A DNA stretch of 17,619 bases from the NCBI GenBank assembly GCA_019116455.1, contig DXBR01000067.1, forward strand, positions 1-17,619. The letters are read 5' to 3'. The translations under genes were made by a program, and so were the position numbers. Every line of letters begins with the position of its first letter. Positions within the stretch are counted from its first letter, which is position 1. Below are positions 14,576 through 17,619 of the stretch, piece by piece. Under the pieces are notes generated by a model. That model was not told where the DNA came from and searched no databases. It saw nothing but the letters and a program-made list of their open reading frames with translations. The stretch comes from Anaerobutyricum stercoris. Lineage in GTDB: Bacteria; Bacillota; Clostridia; Lachnospirales; Lachnospiraceae.

Positions 14576-15946
14576 TCATATTTCCAGCTCATCCTCATCC
14601 AGATGGATGCGCATGGCCCAGGGCGGAACCTCCGGGATGTCGCCGCCAAATGCGTTCTGCTGCGGGGAATTTCCCGCTGCTCCGCCGGACGCCGAAACAT
14701 TTCCTCCGTGTCCGGGCGTATCGACAAAGACGAACGCCGTCTCGTAAGGCGGCCGTTTTGCCGGATAAATACCTTTTCCGTCGGTGAAATAAAGCAGCCC
14801 CCGCAGGTTGTGGAAGGCACCCTCATCCAGCAAGCGGTCCACGTAGGCAAAGGCGGGGCGGAAGTCGGTGCCGCCGCCTCCAATCAGGGAAAAGTTCTGC
14901 AGAAGCCGGTTGATATCCTCCTCGGATTCAATGACGGCGTCAGCGTGAACCTGGTTGTCACATTGGATAATGCGAATGTGACTTTTCCGGAAAAAGCTGT
15001 CCCGCTGGCGGATGATCTGAAAGGTTTCTTCGAGAAAACGTTTGACCAGGGGGCCGTTGGTGGAGTAGCTGGTGTCGATGACGATGACGAACTCGGAGAT
15101 TTTCATGATTTCCCGGCTCTCCAGCGGCTCGATAAGAGGCATGTTTTTATAGAGCCGGAGCCCGTAGGTATAATAATTCAGATCAAATTCATCATAGTCG
15201 CATTGGAGTTCCTCTTTTAACACGGTGAATTTGCGGAGAAACTCCCGGTAGGAGCGCCGGGAGCGCCCCTGAGCAATCTGCGTCTGCACCGAGGAAACGG
15301 CGTCGCCGTCCTGCTTGCCACGAAGCTCCATTTCTTTGGAGACGCGCCGGCCGATCTTCTCCCAGTTTTCGCCGGCCTGGGCGGAAGAAGGCGATTTGCC
15401 AGATTCCTTTGGCCAGAATCGGTGATCGTCGGTGTAGAACTCAAACTGAAGAGCTGCCTGCTCCTCGTAGTCAGTCACCGAAAGCAGATCGTGGTAGATG
15501 GCAGCGGCGGTCACCGGTATATTTTCTTCTTTTAAGTGTGCATAGTAATTCATCCGGCGCAGGGACAGTGTCCGCTTGGTGGATTTCTTGTCAAACGAAT
15601 CGATCATCCACTCCACCGCAATGTCGCAGGCCAGATTCCAGAGCACCGGTTCCCGGTTGCCCCGCATCCACAGGTGCCGGAAAATGCAGTGCAGAACGCT
15701 GTGGAGATAGGCCCGGTCTAAGAAAAGCGGGTTATTCCGGAAGACCCGCAGAATCTGCTCACGGGAGAAAAAAAGGTAAGTGCCGTCCGTGGCCAGAGTA
15801 TGAATTTGTTCGTTGGCAGAGAAAGTGAGGGCGGAAAGCGCCATGTCCAGATACCGGAAATCCAGATAGAGTTCGCTGCGGATCACGTCCAGAATCTGCA
15901 TGCACATTTCATTTTCCCACTCGGTCTGCGTTTGTCTGTGTGCCAT
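14576..15946 (-). CDS. DUF2201-type protein: metallopeptidase-like N-domain plus VWA domain
   Basis: 456 residues. The N-terminal part resembles the DUF2201 putative metallopeptidase domain: H82-S-V-L-H86-x4-H91 followed by LWNLACDIAVEWMID (about 102-116). The usual catalytic Glu of an HExxH motif is Ser here, so peptidase activity is doubtful, though the histidines and Asp could still bind a metal. The C-terminal part is a VWA fold: FVIVIDTSYS with the MIDAS D291-x-S-x-S295, GGGGTDFRPAF with MIDAS Thr360, and LLYFTDGKG near 388. A Gly/Ser-rich patch (about 413-435) precedes an acidic end DELEI. Proteins of this type partner with MoxR ATPases, as here with the next gene 37 nt on, and a role as substrate adaptor is inferred from that pairing. 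ATG 15946 has only a weak GAGA-type site. It starts 63 nt after the LRR gene. Confidence 0.85.
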   Translation of the reverse strand: MAHRQTQTEWENEMCMQILDVIRSELYLDFRYLDMALSALTFSANEQIHTLATDGTYLFFSREQILRVFRNNPLFLDRAYLHSVLHCIFRHLWMRGNREPVLWNLACDIAVEWMIDSFDKKSTKRTLSLRRMNYYAHLKEENIPVTAAAIYHDLLSVTDYEEQAALQFEFYTDDHRFWPKESGKSPSSAQAGENWEKIGRRVSKEMELRGKQDGDAVSSVQTQIAQGRSRRSYREFLRKFTVLKEELQCDYDEFDLNYYTYGLRLYKNMPLIEPLESREIMKISEFVIVIDTSYSTNGPLVKRFLEETFQIIRQRDSFFRKSHIRIIQCDNQVHADAVIESEEDINRLLQNFSLIGGGGTDFRPAFAYVDRLLDEGAFHNLRGLLYFTDGKGIYPAKRPPYETAFVFVDTPGHGGNVSASGGAAGNSPQQNAFGGDIPEVPPWAMRIHLDEDELEI

Positions 15947-16009
15947 GATTTTCTCTTTTCTAAGTAAATGTATCTGTTTTCTGAAATATCATCGGGAAGC
16001 CGCCTGCGT

Positions 16010-17092
16010 TTAAAAGTCATCAAAAGAAAAGCTTTTCCTGGCAAAGCTGCCGTTTTGGTGCTTTTCTTCCATGAGCCGGGCGCTTCCCTCGCCCCAGTCG
16101 GCCGCCACGCAGGCGGAGATGGCCTGACTGTAATCCTCGCCGGTAAAATACCGGCAGAGAAAGAGAAGCAGCTGCAGGTCTTTGTCCCGCACAGCCATGG
16201 AAACAGCTGTGTGCAGGCGGGCCTTCAGGGCGTATTCATACAGGGCGCACGCTTCTTCTTTCAGACCGTTCGGCCAGCGCAGTCTTGTGAAGGCAATCTG
16301 ACAGAGTGACTCATCAGATTCCAGCTTCAGGGCGTTCTCGAAGCACTGATCGTACTTTTCGTAATTAACCCGGCCGTTCTCAAAACATTTCCTCATGCGG
16401 AAGCCCTCACCGTGAATGCTCCGGCTGAAAAGATGAGCCGGTGATATCTCATCCAGCCATTCATAATATTCCGGAAAAAAGAGCGCGGCTAAGATAGAGT
16501 CTTCTTCTTCCGGCGTAAACAGCACCAGCAGGTTCTCCTCGAACCGTTCCAGCAGCAGTGACAGCCCTGTGGATTCCGTGTCCTGACCACGAAGAATCAG
16601 CTGGCTTAGGCTGGTGCAGTTCATAAATTCATCGCTGCCGATGGAGCGGATGCCCGGCCCCACAGAGAGTGTGTGAAGCTTCCGGCAGTTATAAAACGCT
16701 GCGTTGTGAAGCGTTGTGACGGAAGCCGGGAGCCGGATAGCCTCCACCAAAGATCCGCTGAGGCAGGAGAGATTGCCATAAGCGGCACTCCCGGTCGGCG
16801 CATCAGCTTCGTATAAGGCAGGATGTTCTGCATTTGGCTGTGTCGCGTTCTGACCAAACGGATTCCCCAGCTGCTCTCCTGTATAAAAATGAAAATACTG
16901 TTCCGGCAGATGCGGCTCGGAACGGGAGAAGCAGTAGGCGCCGATCTCTGTCACCGGCCTGCCCTCTATGGTTTCCGGCAGGGCAACGACTGGATGTTCT
17001 CCGTATACCCGCAGGATGCGGGCGCCGTCGCCGGCAGGCTCCCATAGGATATCAAGTTTTTGGTATGTGAATTCTTCGGTTGTATTTATCAT
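16010..17092 (-). CDS. BspA-like leucine-rich-repeat protein, first gene of the MoxR operon
   Basis: 360 residues without signal peptide or membrane segment, so probably cytosolic. BspA-type (LRR_5) repeats appear in the N-terminal half: LPETIEGRPVTEIGAYCF (about 38-55), then, after an insertion of about 55 residues, IRLPASVTTLHNAAFYNC (119-136) and LSVGPGIRSIGSDEFMNC (142-159). The rest (about 175-360) is mostly predicted helix, with a tandem feel: ALYEYALKARLHTAVSMAV, LLLFLCRYFTGEDYSQAI, AADWGEGSARLMEE. This resembles ankyrin- or TPR-like packing, without a firm match. The protein ends in Ser/Phe/Asp (FSFDDF). No clear Shine-Dalgarno precedes ATG 17092. Its place before the VWA and MoxR genes suggests a scaffold or substrate-recognition partner of that machine; this is inference from context. 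Confidence 0.8.
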   Translation of the reverse strand: MINTTEEFTYQKLDILWEPAGDGARILRVYGEHPVVALPETIEGRPVTEIGAYCFSRSEPHLPEQYFHFYTGEQLGNPFGQNATQPNAEHPALYEADAPTGSAAYGNLSCLSGSLVEAIRLPASVTTLHNAAFYNCRKLHTLSVGPGIRSIGSDEFMNCTSLSQLILRGQDTESTGLSLLLERFEENLLVLFTPEEEDSILAALFFPEYYEWLDEISPAHLFSRSIHGEGFRMRKCFENGRVNYEKYDQCFENALKLESDESLCQIAFTRLRWPNGLKEEACALYEYALKARLHTAVSMAVRDKDLQLLLFLCRYFTGEDYSQAISACVAADWGEGSARLMEEKHQNGSFARKSFSFDDF

Positions 17093-17222
17093 GATTTTTT
17101 TGTGTGTCTATATTGTTCGTTTTTTTAGCAGCATACGATGTATTTCATATTGCACGCGGCCAGCTGCATGCATCCGGCGGCATTACATTTTCTGCGCTGT
17201 ACTTGTATTGTTACCGCCCTAT

Positions 17223-17251
17223 AGCATACCACGGAAGAATTTTTTCTACAA
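17223..17251 (-). promoter_or_regulatory. Possible promoter of the LRR-VWA-MoxR operon
   Basis: On the minus strand, TTGTAG (17251-17246) and TATGCT (17228-17223) are 17 bases apart. This would give a leader of roughly 120 nt before ATG 17092. Both hexamers are imperfect, so this is a weak call. Confidence 0.3.
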
Positions 17252-17256
17252 TAAAA

Positions 17257-17285
17257 GGGACAAAAAAATTTTTCTGTGATACACT
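17257..17285 (+). promoter_or_regulatory. Possible promoter of proC
   Basis: An extended -10, TGATACACT (17277-17285), lies 17 bases after GGGACA (17257-17262), a partial -35. Transcription would start near 17292, about 110 nt before the proC ATG. It overlaps the candidate divergent promoter region only at its left edge. Confidence 0.45.
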
Positions 17286-17403
17286 AAGAACACCTGTTGA
17301 GGTGATGAAACAAGAAAATCAGTTTGCGGGCGCGTTCACTCTTCGTGTTTAGCCGGATGATAAATGCGCCGGCACGCTAAGAGATATACAGGAGGATAAT
17401 GAC

Positions 17404-17619
17404 ATGAACAAATTAGGTTTTATCGGCATGGGCAATATGGCAAAGGCCATTGCGGCAGGAATTATCAAGAACGGAAAGATCAGCGGGGCGGACATCTATG
17501 CTTACGCGCCGCATCAGGATAAACTCAGAAAAAATGCGGAGGCCATCGGATTTACCGCCTGCGGGAGCATGGAAGAGCTTCTGGGGGCAGCGGATACGGT
17601 TGTAATGGCGTGCAAGCCG
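17404..17619 (+). CDS. proC: Pyrroline-5-carboxylate reductase, N-terminal part, cut by the window edge
   Basis: ATG 17404 lies eight bases after AGGAGG (17390-17395). The first 72 codons are present and the frame is open at the window end. The protein begins with the dinucleotide-binding motif GFIGMGNMAKAIAAGII (residues 5-21), which matches the GxGxMA signature of P5C reductase. The first Rossmann beta-alpha-beta units follow, with YAPHQDKL and DTVVMACKP (the (V/L)xxxKP strand end is typical of ProC). The enzyme uses NAD(P)H to reduce pyrroline-5-carboxylate to proline in the cytosol, the last step of proline synthesis. About 190 residues are missing, including the C-terminal dimer domain. 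It is transcribed away from the LRR operon; nothing suggests a functional link to it. Confidence 0.9.
   Translation, partial: MNKLGFIGMGNMAKAIAAGIIKNGKISGADIYAYAPHQDKLRKNAEAIGFTACGSMEELLGAADTVVMACKP

Larger units (their letters stand above)
17093..17403. other. Divergent intergenic region, LRR operon and proC
   Basis: These 311 bases separate two diverging genes and hold no convincing gene. They contain a candidate promoter for each direction, a GC-rich stretch with a palindromic CAGCTG core (about 17158-17180) and a small hairpin GCCGG (17352-17356) / CCGGC (17369-17373) in the proC leader. No T-box or other known riboswitch was recognised. Confidence 0.65.

Noticed and set aside
13939..15220. 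Plus-strand open frames of 282 and 205 codons opposite the MoxR and VWA genes
   Set aside because: Both lie fully antisense to well-supported genes and have compositions typical of antisense shadows.
17286..17403. T-box or proline-responsive riboswitch in the proC leader
   Set aside because: The leader is only about 110 nt, has no TGGNACCGCG-like antiterminator motif and no terminator.

Overview
The window looks like a chromosomal piece of a Gram-positive anaerobe of the class Clostridia, probably Lachnospiraceae. This is inferred from strong AGGAGG-type ribosome binding sites, AT-rich spacers around genes of moderate G+C, a giant wall-anchored protein built of Listeria/Bacteroides-type, MucBP-like and MBG (YDG) repeats, and an AAA+/VWA/leucine-rich-repeat operon. 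No rRNA, tRNA, CRISPR array, insertion sequence or replication origin was seen.

Layout, left to right. (1) 1-327, the 3' end of a chromate transporter (ChrA-type) gene, followed by 472 non-coding bases with short degenerate tandem repeats, a long hairpin ending in a T-tract and a good sigma-A promoter. (2) 800-1636, a stand-alone Rpn/PDDEXK-family nuclease gene with its own terminator. (3) 1740-2296, an AT-rich leader region with a nine-G tract, a dyad, three copies of AATTCTGAAAA, a 59-codon small gene with a GTG start (1913-2092) and a possibly folded RNA leader. (4) 2297-12802, a 3501-residue secreted, sortase-anchored repeat protein (adhesin/stalk). (5) A perfect 14-bp terminator shared by two converging transcription units. 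(6) On the minus strand, a three-gene operon read 17092 to 12937: BspA-like LRR protein, DUF2201-type metallopeptidase-like/VWA protein, MoxR-type AAA+ ATPase. (7) 17404 to the end, the 5' part of proC (pyrroline-5-carboxylate reductase), read away from the operon.

How the parts may work together. The small gene and giant adhesin gene lie in the same orientation 204 nt apart with no clear intrinsic terminator between them, so they may be co-transcribed. The G9 tract upstream of both is a candidate slipped-strand switch, which would make surface expression of the adhesin phase-variable. The hairpins in the 204-nt gap suggest a second, RNA-level control. The AAA+/VWA pair resembles MoxR/VWA chaperone systems that remodel target proteins. 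The LRR protein encoded first in that operon could be a substrate-recognition or scaffold partner, but no target can be read from the sequence.

The best candidate for a little-described system is the block 1740-12802: homopolymeric tract, small conserved-looking protein, structured leader and giant mosaic adhesin. The second is the three-gene LRR-DUF2201-MoxR operon.
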